9,760 nt of DNA from an uncultured Lachnospiraceae bacterium (GTDB taxonomy: Bacteria; Bacillota; Clostridia; Lachnospirales; Lachnospiraceae), in the NCBI GenBank assembly GCA_947631075.1, contig CANRJU010000084.1, positions 1 through 9,760 of the forward strand, read 5' to 3'. This document shows, piece by piece, positions 1 through 6,451 of the stretch. A model generated the notes under the pieces. The model was given only the letters and a program-made list of their open reading frames with translations, did no database searches and was not told the DNA's origin. A program made the position numbers and the translations under genes. Within the stretch, counting starts at the first letter, position 1, and each line of letters begins with the position of its first letter.

Positions 1-1166
1 TAGAGCCCCAGATGGCGGTGACGGGAAAGTCCATCGGGGGCTCTATGGGGACCCGGATGCCGATGCCGAGCTGGGACGATATTCTGATTTTGGGGGCACA
101 GCTCAATCCGGCGCCGTTAGATGAGGGCGCGCCGGTATCTGCGATGACGGTGATTGGAAAGCACGCGAAAAAGCCTATGATTTTAGATCATCCGGTCTAT
201 ATTTCCCATATGTCGTTCGGGGCGCTCTCCAAGGAAATCAAGGTCGCTCTGGCGAAGGGTTCGGCAATGGCAAAGACGGCGATGTGCAGTGGAGAGGGAG
301 GGATTCTCCCGGAGGAGAGGGAGGCCTCTTACAAGTACATTTTTGAGTACATTCCCAACAAGTACAGCGTCACAGATGAGAATTTGAGGGCGGCAGACGC
401 CATCGAGATCAAAATTGGACAGGGGACGAAGCCGGGGATGGGCGGTCATCTGCCGGGCGAGAAGGTGACGCCGGAGATTGCGAAGATCCGCGGAAAGAAT
501 CCGGGTGAGGATATTCAGAGCCCCAGCAGGTTCGAGGAGATCCGCTCCAAAGAGGATTTAAAGGACATGGTGGACATGCTGCGGGCGCGCTCGGACGGCA
601 GGCCGATCGGAATTAAGATCGCGGCCGGTCGGATTGAGCGGGATCTGGAGTTCTGCGTGTACGCGGAGCCGGATTTTATCACGATTGACGGCCGGGGAGG
701 GGCTACGGGCTCCAGTCCGCTGCTTTTGCGGGAGGCGACGACGGTGCCCACGGTGTACGCGCTGCACCGGGCCAGAAAGTATCTGGACTCCGTTCACTCG
801 GATATCTCCCTGGTTATCACGGGCGGCCTTAGAGTATCCGCGGATTTTGCGAAGGCCCTGGCTATGGGGGCGGACGCCGTTGCGATTGCCTCGGCGGGGC
901 TGATTGCGGCGGCCTGTCAGCAGTACCGGATCTGCGGCTCCGGGAATTGCCCGGTGGGGATTGCCACACAGTATCCCGCGTTGCGGGAGCGGCTGCATGT
1001 GGAGACGGCGGCCAAAAGAGTGGCGAATTTCCTCAATGTCAGCAAAGAGGAGTTAAAGACGTTTGCGCGGATTACCGGACACAGCTCTGTGCATGATCTC
1101 ACGGTGGACGATCTGGTCACAATCAGCCGGGAGATTTCGGAGTACACGGATATACGCCATGCGTGA
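1..1166 (+). CDS. Glutamate synthase-like FMN/Fe-S protein, 3' part (5' partial)
   Basis: The reading frame is open to the window edge (first full codon at base 3). The Met codon at 12 has no ribosome site, so it is probably internal and the start lies upstream. Numbering from that Met gives 384 visible residues. They match the FMN-binding (alpha2) domain of glutamate synthase: SFGALS near residue 69, GEGG near 95, IGQGTKPGMGGHLPG near 135, DGRGGATGSSP near 227 and a TGGLR phosphate-binding segment near 271. Cys302, Cys308 and Cys313 form the CX5CX4C pattern that binds the 3Fe-4S cluster in glutamate synthases, followed by PVGIATQ. Family members of this short kind lack the amidotransferase domain of full GltB and often carry a ferredoxin domain at the N-terminus, which would lie outside the window. 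The likely role is FMN-dependent reductive chemistry on 2-oxoglutarate or a related substrate, but the true substrate is uncertain. purO follows after 23 bases, so co-transcription is likely. Confidence 0.88.
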   Translation, partial: EPQMAVTGKSIGGSMGTRMPMPSWDDILILGAQLNPAPLDEGAPVSAMTVIGKHAKKPMILDHPVYISHMSFGALSKEIKVALAKGSAMAKTAMCSGEGGILPEEREASYKYIFEYIPNKYSVTDENLRAADAIEIKIGQGTKPGMGGHLPGEKVTPEIAKIRGKNPGEDIQSPSRFEEIRSKEDLKDMVDMLRARSDGRPIGIKIAAGRIERDLEFCVYAEPDFITIDGRGGATGSSPLLLREATTVPTVYALHRARKYLDSVHSDISLVITGGLRVSADFAKALAMGADAVAIASAGLIAAACQQYRICGSGNCPVGIATQYPALRERLHVETAAKRVANFLNVSKEELKTFARITGHSSVHDLTVDDLVTISREISEYTDIRHA

Positions 1167-1189
1167 TATTAAATTTTTGGAGGTAATGT

Positions 1190-1903
1190 ATGAACAAATT
1201 TTCTTTAGAGCAGGAATTGAAGAACAATGCGTATCCCGGAAGGGGAATCGTGATCGGAAAGACGCCGGATGGAAAGCGCGCCGTGACGGCCTATTTTATC
1301 ATGGGACGCAGCGAGAACAGCCGGAACCGCATTTTTATAGAGGATGGAGAGGGCATCCGGACGCAGGCTTTTGACGAGTCGAAATTGAGCGATCCCAGCC
1401 TGATCATCTATGCGCCGGTGCGGGTGCTGGGGAACAAGACCATCGTGACTAACGGGGATCAGACCGATACGATTTACGAGCTGATGGACAAACAGCAGAC
1501 ATTTGAGCAGGCGCTGCGCACGAGGGAGTTTGAGCCGGACGGGCCGAATTTTACGCCGAGAATTTCCGGCATCATGCATGTGGAGAACGGCAGTAACAAT
1601 TACGCCCTGTCCATCTTAAAGAGCAGCGACGGGGATCCGGCGGCGTGCAATCGCTATACCTTTGCTTACAGCAATCCGATTGCGGGCGAGGGACGGTTTA
1701 TCCACACCTACATGGGAGACGGCGATCCGCTTCCCAGCTTTGAGGGCGAGCCAAAGAGAGTGGAGATTCCCGATGATATGGATGCTTTTACGGACATGCT
1801 CTGGAACAGCTTGAACGAGGACAACAAGGTTTCCCTGTTCGTGCGCTACATAGATATCAAGACGGGAAAATACACGACAAAAATAATTAACAAAAATCAG
1901 TAA
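1190..1903 (+). CDS. purO: IMP cyclohydrolase, PurO family
   Basis: This 237-residue soluble enzyme should close the ring of FAICAR to give IMP, the last step of de novo purine synthesis. It resembles the PurO-type cyclohydrolase family, first known from archaea, and not the N-terminal domain of PurH. The visible signature is YPGRGI at residues 15-20, then AYFIMGRSENSRNR at about 34-47, with a later ISGIMHVENGSNNYALSILKSS block and a YMGDGDPLPSF segment. No signal peptide or membrane segment is present. The start is fixed by GGAGGT at 1179-1184, five bases before the ATG; an overlapping ATG at 1186 is out of frame. The adjacent downstream gene encodes the preceding enzyme of the pathway, which strongly supports the call. 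The upstream glutamate synthase-like gene is close enough to share a transcript. Confidence 0.9.
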   Translation: MNKFSLEQELKNNAYPGRGIVIGKTPDGKRAVTAYFIMGRSENSRNRIFIEDGEGIRTQAFDESKLSDPSLIIYAPVRVLGNKTIVTNGDQTDTIYELMDKQQTFEQALRTREFEPDGPNFTPRISGIMHVENGSNNYALSILKSSDGDPAACNRYTFAYSNPIAGEGRFIHTYMGDGDPLPSFEGEPKRVEIPDDMDAFTDMLWNSLNEDNKVSLFVRYIDIKTGKYTTKIINKNQ

Positions 1904-2034
1904 TTAAAATAATATCAAGGTTGAGAGCGTGGAGCAATCTGTGATAGCATGGGAGTAAAGCGCTTTTTGACCGTAATATTTGAAAATCAAAAATAACCTG
2001 GAGGCGGCGCGAGCGCTCCGGAATGGAGGTAATC
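1904..2034 (+). promoter_or_regulatory. purO-AICAR formyltransferase intergenic leader with weak promoter candidates
   Basis: This 131-base gap holds two weak promoter candidates. TTGAGA at 1921-1926 is followed after 18 bases by TAGCAT at 1945-1950. TTGACC at 1967-1972 has only poor AT-rich -10 choices near 1991-1996. AAAGCGCTTT at 1957-1966 is a perfect 10-bp palindrome touching the second -35 candidate, and GAGCGCTC at 2011-2018 is an 8-bp palindrome just before the ribosome site. I see no purine riboswitch core and no terminator, so read-through from purO is possible. The palindromes may be operators, but this is inference. Confidence 0.3.
2025..2030 (+). promoter_or_regulatory. Ribosome binding site that sets the AICAR formyltransferase start
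   Basis: GGAGGT lies five bases (counted from GGAGG) before the ATG at 2035. An in-frame ATG at 2023 overlaps this site and would have no Shine-Dalgarno sequence of its own, so 2035 is the better start. Confidence 0.8.
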
Positions 2035-3213
2035 ATGAAAGAACTGGAATTAAAGTACGGGTGCAATCCCAATCAGAAACCGTCCCGCATTTACATGAAG
2101 GAGGGAGAGCTGCCGATTCAGGTGCTGAACGGCAAGCCGGGCTACATCAATTTTCTTGACGCGCTCAACGGATGGCAGTTAGTAAAGGAGTTAAAGAAGG
2201 CAACGGGACTTCCGGCGGCCACCTCCTTTAAGCATGTATCGCCGGCCGGCGCCGCTGTGGGACTTCCGCTCAGCGATGTGGAGGCGAAAATCTACTGGGT
2301 GGACGATCTGGGAGAGCTCTCTCCCCTGGCAGCCGCTTACGCCAGAGCCAGAGGGGCGGACCGCATGTCCTCATACGGGGATTTTATATCCCTGTCCGAT
2401 GTGTGCGACGTGTCCGCGGCAAAGCTGATCAAGAGGGAATTTTCCGACGGCATCATCGCTCCGGGGTATGAGCCGGAGGCGCTGGAGATTCTCAAAGAAA
2501 AAAAGAAGGGCGCGTATGCCATTATTCAGATTGATCCGGAGTATGTGCCGGATCCGATCGAGCACAAGGAGGTGTATGGAATCACCTTTGAGCAGGGCCG
2601 GAATGAGCTGAATATCGGCAAGGATTTCTTTGACAATGTGGTGACGGAAAACAAGGAGATTCCGGAGCAGGCAAAAATTGATATGGCGATTGCCATGATT
2701 ACGCTGAAATATACGCAGTCCAATTCGGTGTGCTATGTGAAGGGGGGACAGGCCATCGGTATCGGCGCCGGGCAGCAGTCCCGCATCCACTGTACCCGTC
2801 TGGCGGGGAACAAGGCCGACAACTGGCTGCTGCGCCAGTCCCCGCAGGTGCTGAACCTTCCATTTAAGGAGGATATGAAGCGGGCGGACCGCGACAATGC
2901 CATCGACCTCTACATCGGGGAGGATTATATGGACGTGCTGGCAGACGGCGAGTGGGAGAAGGTATTCACGGAAAAGCCGCCGGTGTTCACCAAAGAGGAA
3001 GAAGAAAAATGGCTGAAGGAGTACGCGAAGGATGTGGTTCTTGGCTCAGACGCCTTTTTCCCGTTTAGCGATAATGTGGAGCGGGCCTTCCGCAGCGGCG
3101 TGAAGTATATCGCGCAACCGGGCGGCTCCATTCGGGACCAGGAAGTCATCGACGCCTGCAATAAGCACGGCATCGCCATGAGCTTTACCGGAATCCGCCT
3201 GTTCCATCACTGA
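2035..3213 (+). CDS. Phosphoribosylaminoimidazolecarboxamide (AICAR) formyltransferase, stand-alone
   Basis: This 392-residue enzyme should transfer a formyl group from 10-formyltetrahydrofolate to AICAR, giving FAICAR for PurO next door. It corresponds to the C-terminal transformylase half of PurH and lacks the IMP cyclohydrolase half. Visible family landmarks are CNPNQKP near the start, the Lys66-His67 pair in SFKHVSPAG (the conserved catalytic KH of AICAR transformylases), YTQSNSV followed by GQAIGIGAGQQSR, and a C-terminal DAFFPFSDNVERA, QPGGSIRD and SFTGIRLFHH run. The protein is soluble. It starts MKELELKYG after GGAGGT at 2025-2030. No terminator follows; the next small gene begins 35 bases after the stop, so it could be on the same transcript. 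I leave the symbol blank because purH normally names the bifunctional protein. Confidence 0.93.
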   Translation: MKELELKYGCNPNQKPSRIYMKEGELPIQVLNGKPGYINFLDALNGWQLVKELKKATGLPAATSFKHVSPAGAAVGLPLSDVEAKIYWVDDLGELSPLAAAYARARGADRMSSYGDFISLSDVCDVSAAKLIKREFSDGIIAPGYEPEALEILKEKKKGAYAIIQIDPEYVPDPIEHKEVYGITFEQGRNELNIGKDFFDNVVTENKEIPEQAKIDMAIAMITLKYTQSNSVCYVKGGQAIGIGAGQQSRIHCTRLAGNKADNWLLRQSPQVLNLPFKEDMKRADRDNAIDLYIGEDYMDVLADGEWEKVFTEKPPVFTKEEEEKWLKEYAKDVVLGSDAFFPFSDNVERAFRSGVKYIAQPGGSIRDQEVIDACNKHGIAMSFTGIRLFHH

Positions 3214-3248
3214 TTTTCGTATCATAATTGACAAGGAGAGGGCAAGCG

Positions 3249-3413
3249 ATGAGTGATAGAGAAAAAGCAATCCAATTATTAAATGGTATTCCAGATGATA
3301 AAATAGCGTATATAATTGGCTATATACAGGGATTAGCAGCAGAATTGGAAGTACCGAATGAGGAAACGCTGAAAGCCTTTGCGGAAGTTGATGAAATGAA
3401 AAATTCGATTTAA
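3249..3413 (+). CDS. Small antitoxin-like protein (54 aa), orphan
   Basis: The start ATG at 3249 follows AAGGAG at 3233-3238; an in-frame TTG at 3228 lies upstream of that site and is rejected. The 54-residue product begins MSDREKAIQLLNGIPDDKIAYIIGYIQG, an acidic helical segment, and ends with PNEETLKAFAEVDEMKNSI. That tail resembles the C-terminal segment of RelB/DinJ-like antitoxins, which binds a toxin. No RelE-like or other toxin gene follows: a terminator begins 20 bases after the stop. By hand count the gene is about 34% GC, well below its neighbours, which suggests transfer or the remnant of a toxin-antitoxin pair. The antitoxin assignment is a resemblance only; it could be another small regulatory protein of clostridia. 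Confidence 0.65.
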   Translation: MSDREKAIQLLNGIPDDKIAYIIGYIQGLAAELEVPNEETLKAFAEVDEMKNSI

Positions 3414-3432
3414 AAAGTGAGAAAACGCTAAT

Positions 3433-3465
3433 AAATGGCAGCTTCATTGGGAGGCTGCCATTTTT
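3433..3465 (+). terminator. Rho-independent terminator after the small antitoxin-like gene
   Basis: AAATGGCAGC at 3433-3442 pairs perfectly with GCTGCCATTT at 3454-3463. Three more pairs (one G-U) extend the stem to 13 bp with loop ATTGG. The T-run 3461-3465 forms the 3' end. It separates the purine region from the two-component operon. Confidence 0.88.
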
Positions 3466-3478
3466 GCTGCGCGCATTT

Positions 3479-3510
3479 TTAACAACTCTTTAACAAATTT
3501 ATGCTATGCT
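3479..3510 (+). promoter_or_regulatory. Two-component operon promoter with PhoP/PhoB-like direct repeat
   Basis: TTAACA occurs at 3479-3484 and again at 3490-3495, exactly 11 bp apart, inside the longer repeat TTTAACAA (3478-3485 and 3489-3496). Tandem hexamers at one helical turn are the usual binding geometry of OmpR/PhoB-family regulators, and TTAACA repeats are the known Bacillus PhoP box. TATGCT at 3505-3510, nine bases after the second hexamer, is a possible -10 box; an overlapping TATGCT at 3500-3505 makes the choice ambiguous. The site lies just upstream of the OmpR-family gene, so autoregulation is inferred. Confidence 0.6.
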
Positions 3511-3527
3511 GGGAAGGAACTTACGGG

Positions 3528-3533
3528 AGGAGG
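3528..3533 (+). promoter_or_regulatory. Ribosome binding site that selects a GTG start for the response regulator
   Basis: AGGAGG lies six bases before GTG at 3540. The overlapping ATG at 3538 gives only a five-codon peptide, and the in-frame ATG at 3501 is upstream of this site and overlaps the proposed -10 region. Confidence 0.8.
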
Positions 3534-3539
3534 GAGAAT

Positions 3540-4193
3540 GTGGCGGACATACTGATTGTGGAGGACGAGGAGCTGATCAATCACCTGATTCGGGAAAATC
3601 TGGCGCTGGTGGGGCACCGCTGCGTACAGGCCTATGATGGGTGCGAGGCGAAGCGGCTGTTAAAGGATAGCGCCTTTGACCTGGCATTATTGGATCTGAT
3701 GCTGCCGGGGTGTTCGGGCTATGACGTGTTAAAGGCGGCGGGGCGCACGCCGGTCATTATGATCACGGCGAAGGACAGCGTGTACGACAAGGTAAAGGGG
3801 CTGAATCTGGGAGCGGAGGATTACATTGTGAAGCCCTTTGACATGCTGGAACTTATTGCCCGGGTAAACGTGGTGCTGCGGCGGAACAGCCGGGCGGAGT
3901 CGGAGCTGTTTGCGCTGGGAAAGCTGACCGTGGATCTCGTTTCCCATAAAATAGAGCGGGACGGGCGGGAAATCGATCTGACGCTGAAGGAATATGAGCT
4001 GTTGGAATACCTGATCCGCAACCGGAATATTGCTCTCTCGAGGGAGCGGATTATTGAGGAAATATGGGGCTACGACTACGAGGGAGATACCCGGACGGTA
4101 GATGTCCACATATCCACCTTGCGGAAAAAATGCGGGCTTGGCAGGGAACTGAAAACGGTGTACAAGCTGGGCTACCGTCTGGAGGCGAAATAA
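3540..4193 (+). CDS. OmpR/PhoB-family response regulator
   Basis: This 217-residue cytoplasmic transcription factor starts with GTG (M/VADILIVEDEE). Residues 1-115 or so form a receiver domain with acidic pair Glu8-Asp9, phosphoacceptor Asp52 in LALLDLMLPG, Thr76 in MITAKD and Lys98 in YIVKPFD. Residues from about 123 to the end form the winged-helix DNA-binding domain, with LTLKEYELLEYLIRN, LSRERIIEEIWGYDYEGDTRTVDVHI and a terminal YKLGYRLEAK wing. All phosphotransfer residues are intact. The stop codon directly abuts the kinase ATG (TAA-ATG), so translation is coupled and the kinase is its probable partner. The TTAACA direct repeat upstream suggests autoregulation, and a related array upstream of the NlpC/P60 gene suggests a second target. 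The signal is unknown. Confidence 0.93.
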   Translation: MADILIVEDEELINHLIRENLALVGHRCVQAYDGCEAKRLLKDSAFDLALLDLMLPGCSGYDVLKAAGRTPVIMITAKDSVYDKVKGLNLGAEDYIVKPFDMLELIARVNVVLRRNSRAESELFALGKLTVDLVSHKIERDGREIDLTLKEYELLEYLIRNRNIALSRERIIEEIWGYDYEGDTRTVDVHISTLRKKCGLGRELKTVYKLGYRLEAK

Positions 4194-5627
4194 ATGAAAC
4201 TGTGGGAAAAGGTGTATCGGATCGTCCTTGTGCTGTTTCTGCTGGTGCTTAACATCTGCAATATCATTATTTTTCGGGGCGCGTATCAAAAGAGCGTAGA
4301 TACGGTGGAAAAGGCCGGAATTTCGAGGTGGAAGAATATTGCCGCCTCTTTTTCCGAGGATATTGCGGAGTGCGGCGGGAATCCGGAGGAGGGGTGGTCT
4401 TTGTTCCAGAGCTATGTGTCCGATTATTATTCGGAAAATTTTGTTCTGGAGCTGTGGAAGAATAGAAAACTCTGCCTGAAATCCGCGCCGGGCAGCCAGC
4501 AGACCGATTCGGCGGAGGAGGGAGAGATTTTTTCGGATTTTCTGACAGAGGAAGAAGAAAATAAACTGCTGGCAGACGGAGAGAAAAAAGGGCGGGCGGT
4601 AATTTTGAAAAAAGGAGACGAAAAGTACTGCGCCGTCGCAGGAGAGCTGTCAGCGGGAGGATATCAGCTGGTCTTGTACGAGGATGTGTCGGACATGCTG
4701 AATATCTGGAGGGAGCAGATGTTTTTTTTCGTGGGGCTGGAGCTTGTCGCCTCGATTCTCATGGCAATTCTGCTATATGGAATTATGCGCCGGTTCTTGC
4801 GCCCCGTATCCGGCATATCAGAGGCGGCGTCCCACATCGCGGCGGGGGATTTTGAGTACCGGCTGCCCGTGAGGGGAAAAGATGAGCTCTCGGAGCTGGC
4901 AGAGAACATGAACCGCATGGCGGGGCAGATTGAGGAACACATGGCCCGGAGGGAGGACGAGGCCCGGCGCAAGCAGGAATTTATCGACGCCCTCTCTCAT
5001 GAATTGCGGACGCCCATGACGTCTATCCGGGGGTATGCCCAACTAGTACAGGGCGCGAAGCTGTCCGGGGAGAAGCGGGCGCAGTACATGGATTATATTG
5101 TAAAAGAGTCCGGCCGTATTCTGGATATTGCGGAGAGCTTGCGCCAGGTGATGTTTATGCGCCGGGGGGAATTTAAGAAAGAACCGATTTCTCTGAAAAA
5201 TCTGGGGCGGGAGCTTTTGCGCATGGCAGAGCCATGTGTAAAAGAAAAGCGAATCGCATTTGATTTGGAGGCCGAGGACGATTATATAGAAGGAAATGAG
5301 ACGCTCTTAGAGATTTTGTTTATGAATCTGATCCGCAACAGCATTCATGCCTGCCATGAACAGGGGAGAATCTCTGTGAAGCTTACAGGGCGGGAGGCGG
5401 TTGTCGCCGATGATGGGGCGGGAATGACGGAGGAGTGCAGGGAGCACATTTTTGAGCCGTTTTACAGAGAGGACAAATCCCGCAGCCGCAAGATGGGAGG
5501 GAGCGGCCTGGGAATGTATCTCTGCCGCCAGATCGCGGATATGCACGGCTTTTCCATAGAAATAGAGTCGGAAAAGGGCGCGGGCACCTGCATACGCATT
5601 TTTAATAACTTTTTTACAACTTCTTGA
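4194..5627 (+). CDS. Membrane sensor histidine kinase (HAMP, HisKA, HATPase_c)
   Basis: This 477-residue kinase is the probable partner of the regulator just upstream; its ATG follows that stop codon with no gap. Membrane segment 1 covers about residues 8-28 and segment 2 about 176-200, leaving a roughly 150-residue extracytoplasmic sensor region that I cannot assign to a named domain. A HAMP linker follows (LRPVSGISEAASHIAAGDFEYRL region). The phosphoacceptor is His269 in SHELRTPMTSIRG. The ATP-binding domain has the N box with Asn378 and Asn382 (MNLIRNSIHA), the G1 box DDGAGM with Asp406-Asp407, an F box FEPFYRED and the G2 box GGSGLGMYL. Nothing is missing, so it should be an active kinase. 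The last bases overlap the hexamer array proposed to control the next gene. Confidence 0.93.
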   Translation: MKLWEKVYRIVLVLFLLVLNICNIIIFRGAYQKSVDTVEKAGISRWKNIAASFSEDIAECGGNPEEGWSLFQSYVSDYYSENFVLELWKNRKLCLKSAPGSQQTDSAEEGEIFSDFLTEEEENKLLADGEKKGRAVILKKGDEKYCAVAGELSAGGYQLVLYEDVSDMLNIWREQMFFFVGLELVASILMAILLYGIMRRFLRPVSGISEAASHIAAGDFEYRLPVRGKDELSELAENMNRMAGQIEEHMARREDEARRKQEFIDALSHELRTPMTSIRGYAQLVQGAKLSGEKRAQYMDYIVKESGRILDIAESLRQVMFMRRGEFKKEPISLKNLGRELLRMAEPCVKEKRIAFDLEAEDDYIEGNETLLEILFMNLIRNSIHACHEQGRISVKLTGREAVVADDGAGMTEECREHIFEPFYREDKSRSRKMGGSGLGMYLCRQIADMHGFSIEIESEKGAGTCIRIFNNFFTTS

Positions 5628-5655
5628 AAACATTTCAACATTAGGAATGTAATAT
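5602..5655 (+). promoter_or_regulatory. Promoter of the NlpC/P60 gene with four 11-bp phased TTAACA-like hexamers
   Basis: TTAATA (5602), TTTACA (5613), TTGAAA (5624) and TCAACA (5635) start exactly 11 bp apart and match TTAACA at 5, 5, 4 and 5 of 6 positions. Nine bases after the last one is TAATAT at 5650-5655, a fair -10 box; the same nine-base gap is seen upstream of the response regulator. The array overlaps the 3' end of the kinase gene. Overlapping it is ACATT-TCA-ACATT-AGG-AATGT (5630-5650), three half-sites on an 8-bp spacing, an alternative reading. Control by the OmpR-type regulator is inferred. Confidence 0.5.
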
Positions 5656-5663
5656 GAAATCGT

Positions 5664-5681
5664 AATCAGCGATCGGTGATT
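5664..5681. repeat. 18-bp near-perfect palindrome in the NlpC/P60 leader
   Basis: The sequence AATCA-G-CGATCG-G-TGATT is symmetrical at 16 of 18 positions, broken only by a G/G pair. It lies just after the position expected for transcription start from the -10 box at 5650, where a repressor operator could sit. No protein is identified. Confidence 0.5.
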
Positions 5682-5692
5682 GAATATCAGAA

Positions 5693-5712
5693 CAGGCGCC
5701 CCGGGGCGTCTG
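5693..5712. repeat. GC-rich inverted repeat before the NlpC/P60 ribosome site
   Basis: CAGGCGCCCC (5693-5702) is followed at once by GGGGCGTCTG (5703-5712), complementary over all ten positions with one G-U pair. In RNA it would give an 8-bp hairpin with a CCGG loop ending a few bases before the AAGGAAGGT ribosome site. No T-run follows, so it is not a terminator; it could be an operator or an mRNA structure affecting translation or stability. Confidence 0.6.
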
Positions 5713-5728
5713 GGAAAGGAAGGTAAAA

Positions 5729-6391
5729 ATGAGAGGTAAATGGAATTTGTGCGTATTGTGCGGGAGCGTTCTGATGTTCTCGGTGTTCGGCGCCCTGGCG
5801 CTCATGAATCACACCATGTCCTCCGCGGACGAGAAGAAGAATGAATTTTCTTTAAAGCAGACACAGGAGGAAGAACAGGTCAGCGACGCCGATGTAGTGG
5901 TGGGCGAGGTGATGACGGAAAAAAGCAAAAAGAAGGCGGATCGGATCGTGTGCTTTGCCTGTGAGTATCAGGGGCTTCCCTATGTTCAGGGCGGGACGAA
6001 GCTGCCGGATCTGTCAAAAATAGACCGTGATGACTATTCGCTTACTTACAACAAGGAAAAAGGCAATACGGTCGTGCTCCGCGCGGGAAGCAGGTGGGGC
6101 GATGAGGCCGGCGTGGACAGTTCCGGATTTGTCATGAAGGTTTTTGAGGAGTTCGGCATTGAACTTCCCCGGACGGTGGAGGAACAGGCCCGGGTGGGCA
6201 GAGAGGTTAAGATAAAGGATATCCAGCCGGGCGACATTGTCTTTTACGGCGCGGGGGAGGATTCCATCACCCACTGCGGCATCTATGTGAAGGATGGAAG
6301 GGTGCTCCACGCCTCGGCCCAGGCGGGAATGGTGATTGACAGCGATATGAACTACCGGCGCATCGCGGCGGTAAGGAGGGTCTGCGAGTAG
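5729..6391 (+). CDS. Exported NlpC/P60-like protein with Ser in place of the catalytic Cys
   Basis: The 220-residue product has an N-terminal hydrophobic segment (about residues 6-26), an uncleaved anchor or signal peptide, then an acidic Lys/Glu-rich linker. From about residue 75 it resembles the NlpC/P60 (C40) cell-wall peptidase fold: YQGLPYVQGGT, GVDSSGFVMKVFEEFGIELPRT, VEEQ, IQPGDIVFYG, ITHCGIYVKDGRVLHAS. In active enzymes the second motif is normally GVDCSGF, with Cys as nucleophile; here residue 131 is Ser (codon AGT at 6119). His182 and His194, at the places of the usual catalytic His residues, are present. About 35 extra residues separate PYVQGGT from the nucleophile motif. It may be a non-catalytic wall-binding or sensory protein, or use Ser. 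The start is supported by AAGGAAGGT at 5716-5724. It follows the two-component genes and probably has its own regulated promoter. Confidence 0.82.
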   Translation: MRGKWNLCVLCGSVLMFSVFGALALMNHTMSSADEKKNEFSLKQTQEEEQVSDADVVVGEVMTEKSKKKADRIVCFACEYQGLPYVQGGTKLPDLSKIDRDDYSLTYNKEKGNTVVLRAGSRWGDEAGVDSSGFVMKVFEEFGIELPRTVEEQARVGREVKIKDIQPGDIVFYGAGEDSITHCGIYVKDGRVLHASAQAGMVIDSDMNYRRIAAVRRVCE

Positions 6392-6398
6392 CGTGCCC

Positions 6399-6420
6399 GC
6401 TTCCAGGAAGCCCATTTTTT
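6399..6420 (+). terminator. Weak terminator candidate after the NlpC/P60 gene
   Basis: GCTTC (6399-6403) can pair with GAAGC (6407-6411) around a three-base loop, with a six-T run at 6415-6420 three bases later. The stem is short, so termination may be partial. Confidence 0.35.
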
Positions 6421-6422
6421 AC

Positions 6423-6451
6423 TTGACATATCTGTGCTTAATTGGTATCAT
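6423..6451 (+). promoter_or_regulatory. Strong sigma-A type promoter with extended -10
   Basis: TTGACA (6423-6428, perfect -35) is separated by 17 bases from TATCAT (6446-6451, 5 of 6). TGG directly before the -10 adds the extended -10 TG motif. It points at the PocR-MCP gene about 100 bases downstream. Confidence 0.78.

Noticed and set aside
558..998. Reverse-strand ORF (146 codons) inside the glutamate synthase-like gene
   Set aside because: It is Arg/Pro-rich with no motif and is covered by a well-supported gene on the other strand.
1904..2034. Purine riboswitch or PurR control before the transformylase
   Set aside because: I see neither the conserved purine-riboswitch core nor a terminator/antiterminator pair; only short palindromes and weak promoter boxes.
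3729..4289. Long reverse-strand ORF (186 codons) across the response regulator
   Set aside because: It lies opposite a gene with all receiver and winged-helix motifs, shows no family pattern and has no sensible ribosome site; it is a by-product of codon bias.
4722..4729. Run of eight T in the kinase gene, possible slippage or phase switch
   Set aside because: The frame is intact on both sides and the run falls in a Phe-rich membrane segment, so ordinary codon choice explains it.
5630..5650. Triple ACATT/AATGT half-sites on an 8-bp spacing as a separate operator
   Set aside because: They overlap the 11-bp hexamer array and the -10 region; 8-bp spacing does not fit the OmpR family, so I treat them as an alternative reading only.
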